NCBI GenBank assembly: GCA_027924585.1
Contig: BSBM01001068.1
Location: 1,084,501 to 1,148,500, forward strand
DNA length: 64,000 nt
Direction: 5' to 3'
Origin: Larix kaempferi
Taxonomy: Eukaryota > Streptophyta > Pinopsida > Pinales > Pinaceae
Shown here: piece by piece, positions 1 through 11,090 of the stretch
Layout of the letters: every line of letters starts with the position of its first letter
Numbering within the stretch: position 1 is the stretch's first letter
Program-made: the position numbers and the translations under genes
The notes under the pieces: generated by a model
Database searches by the model: none
Seen by the model: only the letters and a program-made list of their open reading frames with translations
What the model was told of the DNA's origin: nothing

Positions 1-59
1 CTGTCAATTCCGGTGGGTTCGGAACACCGCGTTTCAGCTACGGGACCCCCCACAGTGTT
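1..59 (-). repeat. fragment of ~358-bp satellite monomer
   Basis: These bases match, at roughly 80% by eye, the reverse complement of the satellite monomer at about 2170-2230. Shared words include TCAATTCCGGTGGGT and the CCCACAG block. The monomer is cut off by the window start and again near position 59. The rest of the same monomer appears to resume at about 1148. Confidence 0.7.
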
Positions 60-1147
60 CCCTGATGTAGAATTTTCTGCACTTTATTGTCTACTGGTTT
101 GTGTTAACAATTTGTGGTTTTCACCTATAGCCGGTTATGCATAGGCTGTAGGTTACTTATAAAAATTTTCTGTAACAATCAAACACACAATAGAATGCTA
201 CTAACAGGCTAAAAACACATTTAGCAATCACACAAAAAAATGATAGACTCAAAAAATTTTGGCCAAAATCAAGACCTGGAAAAACCCCCACAGGGAAAAC
301 CAGTTAGAGAGAGAGAGAGAGTTTTATTTCATCAGCAAAATATTCCAGTCAAAATGTAATTATCTAACCACCCACAGACACCTAGATTTTTGCCTCGATT
401 TCTGTGCCTCACAGTCTTGAAATCTGTGCCACAACTTCACGAATCTTGTACACAACTTTGCCTCGATTTCTGTGCATGAACAACACCTCGAAAACTGTGC
501 CAAAATTACTAGAAAACAGTGCAGCAAACCACCTCAAAAACTGTGCAGAAAAACTGTCTCAAAATCTGTGCCAAAAGGTATAGTCTGTACGACTGTACGG
601 ACCTCGATTTCTATGCCCCAAAAAAATCCGTACGGTACGAAATTCGTACACCTTTATTTTTGTGCCTGCAATATAAAATAGTCCGTACACTCCTCGATTT
701 CTGTGCCTACAAATAATGGTTGAACTTGCCTTCGGAATCATGCTGATAATAAATGCAGACTATCTCGATTTGTGTGCCCACCAAAATCTCTGTAGCAAGC
801 TCCTTGGAAATCGTGCCCTTGCTCTCTCTCTTCAACTCTCTTCACTTCAATCACAAAAGTGAGCTCTCTTGCCTCCCTCAAGCTTTTTGTTCTGACCCTA
901 AGTGAGTTTTTAATCCAACGGTGAATATTGAATCTAATCCGATGGATGAGATTCAATGTGAGTGAAAATCCCTTTTATTTAATTCACATAAATAAAATCA
1001 CTCACCCACTTAAGTTAAATCAAAAAGTGACTTTCATTTTATAAAGTCTCATTAAATAGCTTTTAATGTGAGGGTCACTTTTTTCCCCCTTCTAAGTGAC
1101 TTAGGAAAAATTCATTAGGGGAACACTTCCCTAGGTACAAAACTAAC
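60..1147. other. unclassified ~1.09-kb segment interrupting the satellite
   Basis: No coding similarity is recognised. The segment holds a short (GA)n run at about 307-321, a degenerate minisatellite (listed separately) and an AT-rich stretch from about 960 to 1080. It starts with TGATGT and ends with CTAACA before satellite resumes, which would suit a solo LTR (TG...CA). No clean target duplication or second copy is visible, so its nature is open. Confidence 0.4.
394..817 (+). repeat. degenerate minisatellite of CTCGATTTCTGTGCC
   Basis: About ten copies or variants of the 15-mer CTCGATTTCTGTGCC start near 394, 416, 462, 487, 533, 558, 603, 693, 764 and 803. Most spacings are 22-25, 45-46 or 90 bases, close to multiples of 23. 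The spacers are poorly conserved. Small open frames here look like by-products of the repeat. Confidence 0.6.
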
Positions 1148-1390
1148 ACCTGAAGTTCCGGAAGTGGTGCCAATGGGCCATCTCCGGAGCTAGGATTTTG
1201 CTCAGTGATGGCCATTCCAAATTCGCTAAAGTGGTGCATTTCTCGTCCGGAGGCCCCTGGGCATGCTTGGCCACCGTGGAAAGGTCCAGAATGGCCACGT
1301 GGACCTGTGGGAGCCAACGTAATCCAAGACCACTCGTCGTTTTGGGTTCTGTGGCCCCAGGGCAAATCCCCAAAGTGTCCCTAAATGGCA
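1148..1390 (-). repeat. ~358-bp satellite, partial monomer, reverse orientation
   Basis: This is a partial monomer in reverse orientation relative to the array that follows. It carries the reverse complement of the word GAGCAAAACCCTAGCTCCGG as well as the GGCCACGTGGACCTGTGGGA segment. It meets the forward array head-on near 1390. Open frames across it are not genes. Confidence 0.75.
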
Positions 1391-3175
1391 ATCACTGAGC
1401 AAAACCCTATCTCCAAAGATGTCCCATTGGCACCGCTTCTGGGTTTTCAAGGCATGCTGTGGGGGGGTCGCCTAGCTAAAACCTGGTGCTCCGGACCCAC
1501 CAAAATCGATGGATTGGCGAACCGAGCAATGGTTCGAGCACTACGGGCATTCTAGTCAGGCACCTCGGGGCCATTAAGGGACACATTGGGGATTTTCTTT
1601 GGGGCCATGGATCCCAAACCAGCGAGCAGAATTGGATTCCATCATCTCCCACAGGTCCACGTGGCCATTCAGGACCTATCCACGATGGCCACGCATGCCT
1701 AGGGGCATCTGGACGAGAAATGCACCCCTTTAGTGAATTTGGAATGGCCATCATTGAGCAAAACCCTAGCTTTGGAGATGGCCCATTAGCACTGCTTCCG
1801 AGCCTTCAAGGCATGCTGTGGGGTGTCCCCTAGCTGAAACCCAGCATCTCGGACCCACTCAAATTGACGGATTCGCGAACCGAGCCCAGGTTCGGGCGCT
1901 ATGGGAATTTTAGTTGTGCACCCCGAGCCCATTCAGGGACAATTTGGGGATTTGCTCTGGGGCCACAGAACCCAAACTGGCGAGCAAAATTGGATTGCGT
2001 CAGTTCCCACAGGTCCATGTGGCCATTGTGGACTTTTCCATGGCGGCCAAGCATGCTTAGGGGCCTTCGGACAAGAAATGCACCCCTTTAGTGAATTTGG
2101 AATGGCCATCACTAAGAAAACCCCTAGCTCCGGAGATGGCATATTGGCACCACTTTTGGGTCTTTAAAGGCACGCTGTGGGGTGTCCCCTAGCAGAATAC
2201 CGGCATTCCGGACCCACCGGAATTGACGGATTCATGAATCAATCCATGGTTCGGGAGCTACAGGAATTCTAGTCGGGCACCCCGGGGCCATTGAGGGACA
2301 CTTTAGGGATTTGATTTGGGGCCACGGAACCCAAACCAGAAAGCGAAATTGGATTCCATTGTCTCCCACAAGTCCACGTGGCCATTGTCAACCTATCCGT
2401 GTTGGCCACACATGCTCGGGGGCCTCTAGATGAGAAATGCACCCCATTAGCGAATTTGAAATGGCCATCACCGAGCAAAACCCTAGCTCCGGAGATGGCC
2501 CATTGGCATCGCTTCCAGGCCTTCAAGGAATTCTATGGGGGGACCCTAGTTGAAACCCGATGTTCTGGACCCACCGGAATCGATGGATTCACAAACCAAG
2601 CCACGGTTAGGGCGCTACGTGAATTCTAGTTGGGCACCCCGGGGCCGATCAGGGACATTTTGAGGATTTGCTTCGGGGCCACAGAACCCAAACCGGTGAG
2701 CAAACTTGGATTCCGTCGACTCCCACAGGTCCACATGAACATTGTGGACCTGTCCATGGTGGCCACGCACGCCCGAAGGCCTCTGGACGAGAAATGCACC
2801 ACTTTAGTGAGTTTGGAATGGCCATCACTGAGCAAAACCCTAGCTCCGGAGATGGCCCATTAGCACTGCTTCCGGGTCTTCAAGGCACACTGTGGGGGAC
2901 CGCCTAGCTGAAACTCGGTGTCCCAGACCCACCCGAATCGACGGATTCGCAAAGCGAGTCGAGTGCTATAGGCATTCTAGTCGGGCACTCCGGGCCATTC
3001 ATAGACACTTTGGGGATTTGCTCCGGGGCCACAGAACCCAAATCGGTGAGCATAATTGGATTTCGTCTGCTCTGACAGGTCCACGTGGCCATTGTTGACC
3101 TGTCCACGGTGGCCATTCATGCCCGGGGGATTCCATACAAGAAATGCACCCCTTTAGCAAATTTGGATGGCCTTC
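1391..3175 (+). repeat. ~358-bp satellite, tandem array, five copies
   Basis: The anchor word GAGCAAAACCCTAGCTCCGG, or a variant, begins near 1397, 1756, 2114, 2473 and 2830. The spacings are therefore 357-359 bases. Each unit also carries GGACCCACCGGAATYGACGG, a GGGCCA..AGGGACA segment and CAGGTCCACGTGGCCATTGT. The array is GC-rich compared with most of the window. Overlapping open frames on both strands repeat with the monomer and are not genes. Confidence 0.9.
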
Positions 3176-3179
3176 ACAT

Positions 3180-3930
3180 TGGGGTCAACTTTGGAAAATC
3201 ATCCACTGGACACTTGTGGCTAGAGTTCCTAGACGGAACCTAACTAGACACACTTGCATGACTCCCCGGAACCCGATTTTGTTGCACGGTTGGAGTTCTA
3301 TGCCCCCGACAAGTATCCAGTAGGTGTCCCTAAATGCCTTTTGGATGCGACACGGAACAAGCCATAGAATGAATATCGTAGCTCAAATCAACGAACCGTC
3401 GACTCCGTTGGATTCAGGATGCCGGGATAGTGCTATAGGTGCCCCTCCCCTCCAATCCAGTGGCCAAGTTGTCATCTTATATGTCCATATTGGAAACTAG
3501 GGTTTTGCTCAGTGAGGGGGTGTGCAATTTTTGTACACGGGCATCAACTTTGGAAAATCGTCCACCAGGCACTTGTGGCTAGTGTTCCCAACCGAAACCT
3601 ACCTAGACACACTTGCATGACTCCCCGGAACCCGGTTTTGTTGCACAGTTAGAGTTATATGCCCCCGGCAAGTATCCAGCTGGTGTCCCTGAAGGCCTTT
3701 TGGATGCGAGACGGAACGAACCATAGAATGAAGACCATGGCTCGGATCGACAAACCGTCTATTCCATTGGATTCAGGACGTCGGGATAGTGCTAGGGGTG
3801 CCCCTCCCCTTTGGTCCGATGGCCCTAGTGTCATCTTGTACGTCCATCTTGGAAACTAGGGTTTTGCTCAGTGAGGTAGTGTGCAATTTTTGCACATGGG
3901 GGTCAACTTTGGAAAATAATCCACCGGGAA
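3180..3930 (-). repeat. diverged ~358-bp satellite subfamily, reverse orientation, two copies
   Basis: The word TCAACTTTGGAAAAT recurs at about 3185, 3544 and 3903, spacing 358-359. Each unit carries CTAGGGTTTTGCTCAGTGA and a segment resembling the reverse complement of the first family's GGACCCACCGGAATCGACGG block. Equal period and shared words make it a diverged relative in the opposite orientation. Confidence 0.7.
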
Positions 3931-3933
3931 CTT

Positions 3934-4180
3934 GTGTTGATGATGATGATGAAGACGTTGATGATGATGGTGATGGTGATGGTGATGAAGATCATGGTGA
4001 TGATGAAGATGGTGATGATGATGGACACGGTGATGAGGGACCTACAGATGACAGTGATGATGAAGATGGTGATGATGATGACGAAGATGGTGATGATGAT
4101 GGAGATGGTGATGATGGAGATGGTTATGACGAAGATGGTGATGATGATAGATATGGTGATGAGGGACCTCCAAAAAATCA
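3934..4180 (+). repeat. GAT trinucleotide microsatellite
   Basis: About 250 bases of (GAT)n with GGT, GAA and GAC interruptions adjoin the end of the last satellite monomer. The tract creates an open frame of Asp, Glu and Gly on the plus strand and His or Ile frames on the minus strand. These are artefacts of the repeat. Two near-copies of a GATGAGGGACCT word lie inside it. Confidence 0.9.
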
Positions 4181-4584
4181 AGCATTAACATGGGTGAGGT
4201 AGGTCTAAAGCCTCCCTCAAGGACATTTCCAACCATTAGGTGACAATGGTGAACATGTTAGTGCTACTCAATCATAGCTCCCAAATGATCCTCATATTCA
4301 TCCAAGTACTAGACCAATATTGAAACAATTCCTAAAGCTCCAAATGGAGAGAGTGGTAGAGAAAATGGGCGCAATATCTAGATTTGGGTGCTGCGGGCAT
4401 CTTGGTAAGACCTAGGGTTTGAGGATCAAAATTCCAAGATAGACATGTAGACTTGGATTCTATAAGTTGATTTCTCTAGTGGTGTACTTGTGTGACATGA
4501 CAAACCCTTATAATAGTGATCCTATCCCAATTGGAGTCCAAATACCCCCTATTGAGGGTACATGTGGTGGGTCACGGATTCTAG
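4181..4584. other. non-coding spacer
   Basis: I see no gene, repeat or element terminus here. Base composition is ordinary for the window and all frames are short. Confidence 0.5.
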
Positions 4585-4800
4585 GGCTACATTAGGTTTC
4601 TAGGATTCTAGATTAGTTTCTGAGGCTTAGATGAGTGTTTCTAGGGTTAGTTTAGATTTCTAGGATTTCTAGGGATAGATTATGTTTCTAGGATTCTAGA
4701 TTAGTTTCTGAGGATTAGATTAGTGTTTCTAGGGTTAGTTTAGCTTTCTATCATTTCTAGGGCTAGATTATGTTTGTAGGGTTATATTAGTGCTTTTAGG
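4585..4800 (+). repeat. 88-bp tandem repeat, about 2.4 copies
   Basis: TTTCTAGGATTCTAGATTAG begins at 4597 and again at 4685, with a diverged third start at about 4773, giving an 88-base period. The unit is built from short TTTCTAGG(G/A) words, loosely like the plant telomere repeat TTTAGGG but not in register with it. Confidence 0.75.
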
Positions 4801-4806
4801 GTTAAT

Positions 4807-4930
4807 CATGCATGAATAAACAATCACATGGCTATAAATCATAACTTAATCATAACTCAGACATCAAATAAACGACATAAATAACATGAATAACATTAAC
4901 CATGCATGAATAAATAATCACATGGCTATA
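4807..4930 (+). repeat. 94-bp direct duplication
   Basis: A ~30-base segment starting CATGCATGAATAAA and ending CACATGGCTATA occurs at 4807 and again at 4901, with one main difference. It lies just downstream of the 3' end of the minus-strand pseudogene. Confidence 0.6.
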
Positions 4931-4947
4931 CTATGTACCTCAGTCAA

Positions 4948-7900
4948 TTAGGCCTTCTGGATCCTCTCGGTTTTTTTTGTCTCGAACAACCTCTCATGCT
5001 CCACATGAGGTAGTAAGTAGCGCACCTTGTTTGATGACTTCGTTGACATCGTTTGTAGTTGGATGTTTGTACCCACGATCAAGTGCGTAAAGTGATACAC
5101 CCGCGACCCTGGTCTATAATCTGTGTATGTGTTGCCATTGCTCTTTGGTCCATTTCCATCCATTGTAAGATATTACCCCTGAACAACCATCGATCTAGTC
5201 AGAAAGGTAATGCCTTCACTATCCATTAATGATGCGAGGAGGCTTTTCTTCCCCTGGATGCATCGTGCCAACCAATAATTAGTCCCAATTGCACTGTCTA
5301 TCAGGGCGACAACTGCGTAGATGTGTCCTGCAAAAATGCATTTTAAGGTCATATTCCAACAAGTAGTGGTTTGATAACTTGGATAATTACAAAAACAAGG
5401 ATGGAACCAGGATATGCATGCATAAATGTTTACCTGGTTGTACAAGATCAGGTATATGATCATATTCATTCGAAATAGAGGACTGGACTTCCTCTAACTG
5501 GATTGTTTCAGCAACTGCACGTGGGTCCACTGCAAGTGATACATGATCCCATTCATCAACCTAATCCATTGATTCACACTCATCCCACTCACAACTGCTG
5601 CAAGACCCACAAAAGCAAGCAAGTTTTTCACATCCATATTTCAAATAAGGCGTTATTTGAGCTTCGAACCGAATGAAATCCACGAGTGCCTTGCACAGTA
5701 CTACAACTATAAGAACGCGATCGATCTATATCAACTACATTCCAAAAATTTATGACAACATGTCCTCTACTTGTTTGTATGTGTTGCTCCGTGGTGCGAT
5801 CTGACATTTTTTCTTTGCATCATCGAACTGTGGATTCGGCATTCCAAATATGAGGGCCTCCCATGCACCTCATCTCCTCCCTTCGTAGGGCAATTTTGAG
5901 ACATGCTCCAGCCCCGTCGTTTTCTCCTTTTCCATGCCCGGTCTCAAAATAGTTCCATACATGCAGCACATCATAAGTCTTGTGCAAAATACTCAACCAC
6001 TGGAAAACACATGCATTTTTTAACTGGCCTGCACAACCATCTGACCATATCCAATGCTGATCCATCTGTATACCTCTCTCCTTCAGCTGATCATAGAAAA
6101 TTTTGAAGCAATATTGCACATAATGTAGGTCGTGGCACCTGTCGTCACTGATGTAGAACTTGGTCTCTTTCAGTATTATCCTCATGTCGTTGCTCCTCTT
6201 TGGCGAGTGCCTGTATGTGATATGGACCATTATGCTAACTTGGTCTGAATGGTAGTATTGAATTTGAATCTCATTCTGTGGTTGTAGGGTGTAGTTTTCT
6301 ACAAATTCCACAACTGACAATATTGTGCCCTTGGGAAAGGTGTCTTTGTACTGTCTATACTGTTCATCCTGCCATCGTGCTACATGGACGTGCTGTACAT
6401 AATGCTCGGTCTTTTGGTAGAATTCCTTCATGAATTTGCAAATTTGTACCTGGTGCCACAAAACGTGAGGGTATTAATACAACATGACATTTTCAATCTG
6501 AATATATATGTACAAATTCAACATGTACAGTATGAAAGCATGCAAACTTAGATTACCTATGACTTCACCAATGCAATTTTTTTTCTTTCCTTTGAACTAT
6601 CTACTTGATAGGTTATGTACTGGAAGTTCTGCATTTCTATTGACATCCTCCCAAATTCATGCTCCACGGTTGCGTGGATCTAGTGGCTCAATAATGCAAA
6701 TCCACTGCATTTGGAACATGTCCCATATAAACATGATCTTTTATAATATTTTTGTCCTTCAGGCCTTCGACACATTATGCTATGTATAAATTCCGTGGAT
6801 GCATTCGGTGGTTGTAACGAAGGTAAATCCTGCATAATGTTAGTATGCAAATCACAAAATATATGTCTATATGTATCATAATAGTACTCAAATTCTACAT
6901 GGTATCTACAACAACATGTATTGTGATCAATGCAAATTCTATCATACTAGGGTTTGCATTTTTCGAAGGACCTTTGGCCCAAGTTCAGTTGTGTGTGCTC
7001 ATTCTTGAACCTCTCATAGAGTTTTGTTTGTGTCATTTCAAGGAAGTGCTTGACATGGGGTTCACCCCCCTAACACCTTTTCTCAACTTTAAAACATCTC
7101 TTTGATTTGATGATGGTCTAGTGTTATCATGCCAAAACTTTTGCACTAGTTCTTTAATAGCATCAATAAGCTTCATGTTTGAACGAGGTAACCTACCAAC
7201 AAAGGCCCAACAATATTTTTGGCCTGGGGTCTCAAGTTTTTCTCTAATTGCAGAATACTTTTGAAGAGTCTTTCTATCTACTTTAAAGATTTTACATGTG
7301 TGTGATAGTAGGCGACGTTGCCTTGTGGATTTGTCTACAATCGATTCCGACAGTACACGATGGGCCACATAAAATCTTTTGTACGAGAAGTTTTTCCAAT
7401 CAAATTAAATGCAGATTGTAGATCTCTAACAACATGATTGTTGGCCTCTGAACTTCTAACTACCTTTATGCCCAAAATTCTCCTAACATGAGCTAGACAA
7501 TTTGATTTTAACAAAGCAAGAAACAATTGACATTTTGCTGCATCGGTTTTGGATTCAAAAAAATCTTTGATTATCTTGTTACAATGGAAATCAATATTGC
7601 ATTTGGGCATCTTACCTTCAAGTCCTGAAAATGAACTTTCATCCACATGAATACGTCTAGGAATTCTTCGTCATCCGGTTGATAGTCAAGGCAAGGGAGT
7701 CGGCAAGGAAGTACGAATCTCTTCAATGATTTGTTGTGGCCCTTCGTTCACAAATTGGTCCTGCAATGGAGTGTGTTCGCCAGGTGGGTGCTCCTCTTGG
7801 GGTGGTTTCTAGTTAAGAACTTGTTCAACATCCATCCCTTCATACTCGACATCAGGCAAGATTTGATTGACTTCAACCACTTCGTCATTGCTTGTTGATG

Positions 7901-8033
7901 GATCTAAGGCATTAACAATTTGATTTCTATGGTTTTGCATGTACAACCTGGCATTTTATCTTATATCATGGGTCTTTTCAGGGGGCAGCTATGTCCTTCT
8001 AGACTTTCTTTTATTATTATGTCTGTTGCCCAT
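4948..8033 (-). pseudogene. decayed spliced gene with transposase-like (RNase H-fold-like) motifs
   Basis: Read on the minus strand from ATG 8033-8031 to TAA 4950-4948, consistent protein sequence is recovered for about 3 kb. The N-terminal part is acidic. Next come a KVDRKTLQKY helix-turn-helix-like stretch, an LYERFKNEH/FEKCKP stretch, a Cys-rich segment, and a core with ISDDRCHD, WSDGCAGQLKN and GHGKGENDGAGACLK. That core resembles DDE/RNase H-like plant transposases of unassigned type. After it come VQGTRGFHSVR, a CFCGSCSSCEWDEC cluster and IGTNYWLARC. An intron at about 5328-5433 has GT..AG ends and a TTTTTGCAG acceptor and restores the frame; a second is likely near 6450-6556. Nonsense codons lie (plus coordinates) at 7989, 7956, 7809, 7686, 7671, 6947, 6680, 5820, 5561 and 5173. 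Frameshifts fall near 7370, 7050 and 5670. No terminal inverted repeats were found. Confidence 0.75.
5328..5433 (-). other. intron of the minus-strand pseudogene
   Basis: On the minus strand the sequence reads CCAG|GTAAACATTT at the donor and TGCATTTTTGCAG|GACAC at the acceptor, 106 bases. Removing it joins DLVQP to GHIYAVVALID in frame (phase 1). The upstream exon is open back to the TAG at 5561. Size and AT content are typical of a plant intron. Confidence 0.7.
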
Positions 8034-9057
8034 ATTCAATGTGTTTTTTGAAAAAACAAAAATATGACCCCTGCAAGAATGAACAACAAACAAGATATTA
8101 AAACTCGATGTGCATGATTATTAAAGCTCGATGTAGCAATTGATTATGTACAACATCTAGTGGGAATGTTTTCATATAATCTTAAAAGCTATTGGGAATG
8201 CCCTACATATAAAGTTACAACATCACCTCTAGGAACTCAGTAGGATGGTATTGGATGGTGGTATGGGATGTTAGTAGGAGCAAATTCCCTACAAGGGAGA
8301 AGCTCATATCACTTCATTTTCATGGTATGGATGAGGGAAAATAGCCCCAAAAGACTAAGAGTTTACAATTTTTTAGGTGTTTGTGTGATTTGTTGTAGTG
8401 AAACCATGAGGAATTCAACAAATTTTTGTCTACTAGATGGAGGAATGTGATTATGAAATGTTATTTGTGGTGATGCAAGTAATTTTTTTTATTGTCTTCA
8501 TGAAAGGTTGAAAGCATTGCTTGGTGCATGTTGTAGTTTTCTTTTGGTAAGATGTTTTTATTGTCTATGTTGAAGATTAAGAAGACTAAAATAGATCTAT
8601 CATACAATTCATGAGGAAAAACCAAAATAGATGCCATTCAAACAAGTGAATGAAGACTAAATTACATTTAACAAGATCAAATTATCACCATACCTCAAGG
8701 ATTATGATTGCTCTTTGCTTCAAATGTCAAATGCTCTTTTCATGTGTCCACTATATGTAAGAAGACTTCATGTGTGTCCAAGTAGCATGAGAATTCAATC
8801 CAAGGTTCCAAATAGAGTCCAACTGTTGTGTATTCACTCAATTGATCCAAAAAGAGCCCAATAGGTGTGTATTCAATACAAAGAGCCAAATAGAGCCCCA
8901 AATGTTGTGTATTTTATCCAAATGGTGAAGGAAGCACCAAATGGTGTATGAATTCAATCTACCATGTAAATGCTTGTCGGACTGTGCGTGAAACTAGCGA
9001 AGAGAACACGATGAATGAGGAAAAAAATGCAGGAGAAAGAACGCGGGTGATTTTCTA
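8034..9057. other. non-coding spacer with degenerate repeats
   Basis: No gene is recognised. From about 8760 to 8960 the words GTGTATTCAATCCAA and AAGAGCCAAATAGAGCCC recur four or five times at roughly 40-50 base intervals, a decayed minisatellite. The segment just upstream of the pseudogene start carries two AAACTCGATGT-like words near 8100 and 8130 and no obvious terminal repeat. Confidence 0.5.
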
Positions 9058-9165
9058 AATTTTATGTTCAACAGGGACACGCACGCGCCAGATGTGTGTG
9101 CGCGCTAGAGGCACGTGCACGCATCTGGCGCGTGCACGTCCCTGCTGAATGTTGTAATGTTTGGT
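9058..9165. repeat. GC-rich imperfect inverted repeat
   Basis: The left arm contains AGGGACACGCACGCGCCAGATG from about 9073. The right arm contains its near-complement CATCTGGCGCGTGCACGTCCCT, ending at about 9143. Flanking bases (TGTTCAACAGGGAC against GTCCCTGCTGAATGTTG) extend the pairing to roughly 45-50 base pairs. CpG is far denser here than in the AT-rich surroundings. Confidence 0.7.
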
Positions 9166-9460
9166 GGGTAACGTTCACTGTATTTATTGCCCAACAGATA
9201 TAAATGTGTCGAGTTATGCCTAGATCCCCTCCCCATAAAGAGCCCCTCCCCCATAAAGGCCTTTAGGACCTCTTCTAGCCCATAATCCCTAAGTGCATTT
9301 AAGTGCTTCTAGGTGTTTAGGGGTTTAAGGGTATATTTACAAATTTGTGTATTTTGATTTCAAAACATTAATTTAATTTTCAATTAGAAACATATGTATT
9401 ACATCAAGAATAATTAAATACATAGTAGATACATTAATATTGTATAAAGTGGTGCTGTAT
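9166..9460. other. non-coding spacer before the trinucleotide array
   Basis: AT-rich sequence with a short CCCCTCCCCCATAAAG duplication near 9225-9260. No gene is seen. Confidence 0.5.
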
Positions 9461-9462
9461 AA

Positions 9463-9900
9463 AGCGATGATAATGATGATAATGATGATGATCATCATCA
9501 ACAACACCATGATCATCATCATCAACTTCATCATCATCATCATCAGCATCAGCATCATCATTGTGAGGATGAGGATGATGATGATGATGATGATGACGAT
9601 GGTGGATGATGATGAATATGAGTACGATGATGAAGGTGATGATGATGACAAATATGATCATCATCAAAATCATCATATTCGTCATCATCATCTTCATTAT
9701 TCACCATCATCACCATCTTCATCATCATCATATTCATCATCGTCATCATATGATCATGGTCATGATCATCACTGTCTTCGTCATCATAGTAGTCATCTTC
9801 GTCTTCATCATCATACTCATCATCGCCATCTTCCTCATAATCATCACCATCATTGACATCTTCGTCATCATCTTCGTATCATCATCATCATCATCATGTC

Positions 9901-9937
<37 letters not shown>

Positions 9938-10551
9938 CGATGACGAAGATGTTGTTGGAGATGATGACGAATATGCAGCACATCATCATCATCATCATCG
10001 TCTTCATCGTGATGATATGATGATGATGATGATGATGATGATGAAGATGAAGATGAGGGGAAATATGCAACACATCATCATCACCTTCATCATCATCATC
10101 AACATGATCATCATCATCAACTTCCTCCTCCTCCTCATCATCATCATTGTGAGGACACAGATGATGATGAGGATGATGAAGATGACGATCATATGATGAT
10201 GATGATGATTATGATAGCCATCATAATAGTCATCTTCATCATACTCATCATCACCATCATCCTTATCATCATCATCATCATCATCATCATCATGATCTTC
10301 GTCATGATGATCTAATGATGATGATGATGATGAAGATCATGATGAATATGATGATGATGATGAAGAAGATGGTGATGATGATGATGACTAATGGAGATGA
10401 TGATGATGATGATGTTGATGATTATGCTGATGATGAATATGATGATGAATATGTAGCACATCATCCTCCTCCTCATCATCATCTTCATCATCATGAACAA
10501 CATGATCATCATCATCATATTCATCATCATCATCATCATTGTGAGGACGAG

Positions 10552-10583
<32 letters not shown>

Positions 10584-11059
10584 ATGATGATGAATATGAG
10601 TACGATGATGAAGATGATGACGATGATGGCGAATCTGATCATCATCATCAAAATCATCATATTCATCATCATCATCTTCATTATTCATCATCATCACCAT
10701 CTTCATCATCCTCACCATCATCATCATCATCATATGATCATGGTCACCATGATCATTGTCCTCGTCATCATCCTCATCATACTCGTCATAGCCATCTTCA
10801 TCATCATCATCTCCATTAGTCATCATCATCATCATCATCATCACCATCTTCATCGTCATCATCAACATCATCATCATCTCCATTAGTCATCATCATCATC
10901 ATCATCATCACCATCTTCATCGTCATCATCATCATCATCATCATCTTCGTCATGATGATGATGATGATGATGATGAAGATCATGATGATGATGAAGATGG
11001 TGATGATGATGATGATGACAATGAAGATGGTGATAATGATGATGATGATAACCAATGGA

Positions 11060-11090
<31 letters not shown>

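Noticed and set aside
1075-3116. Many Gly/Pro/His-rich frames of 65-115 codons in the satellite
   Set aside because: They recur with the 358-bp period in several frames on both strands, as expected of a GC-rich satellite.
3789-4202. Asp/Glu-rich 137-codon frame that looks like an acidic protein
   Set aside because: It starts in satellite DNA and its acidic part is the GAT microsatellite.
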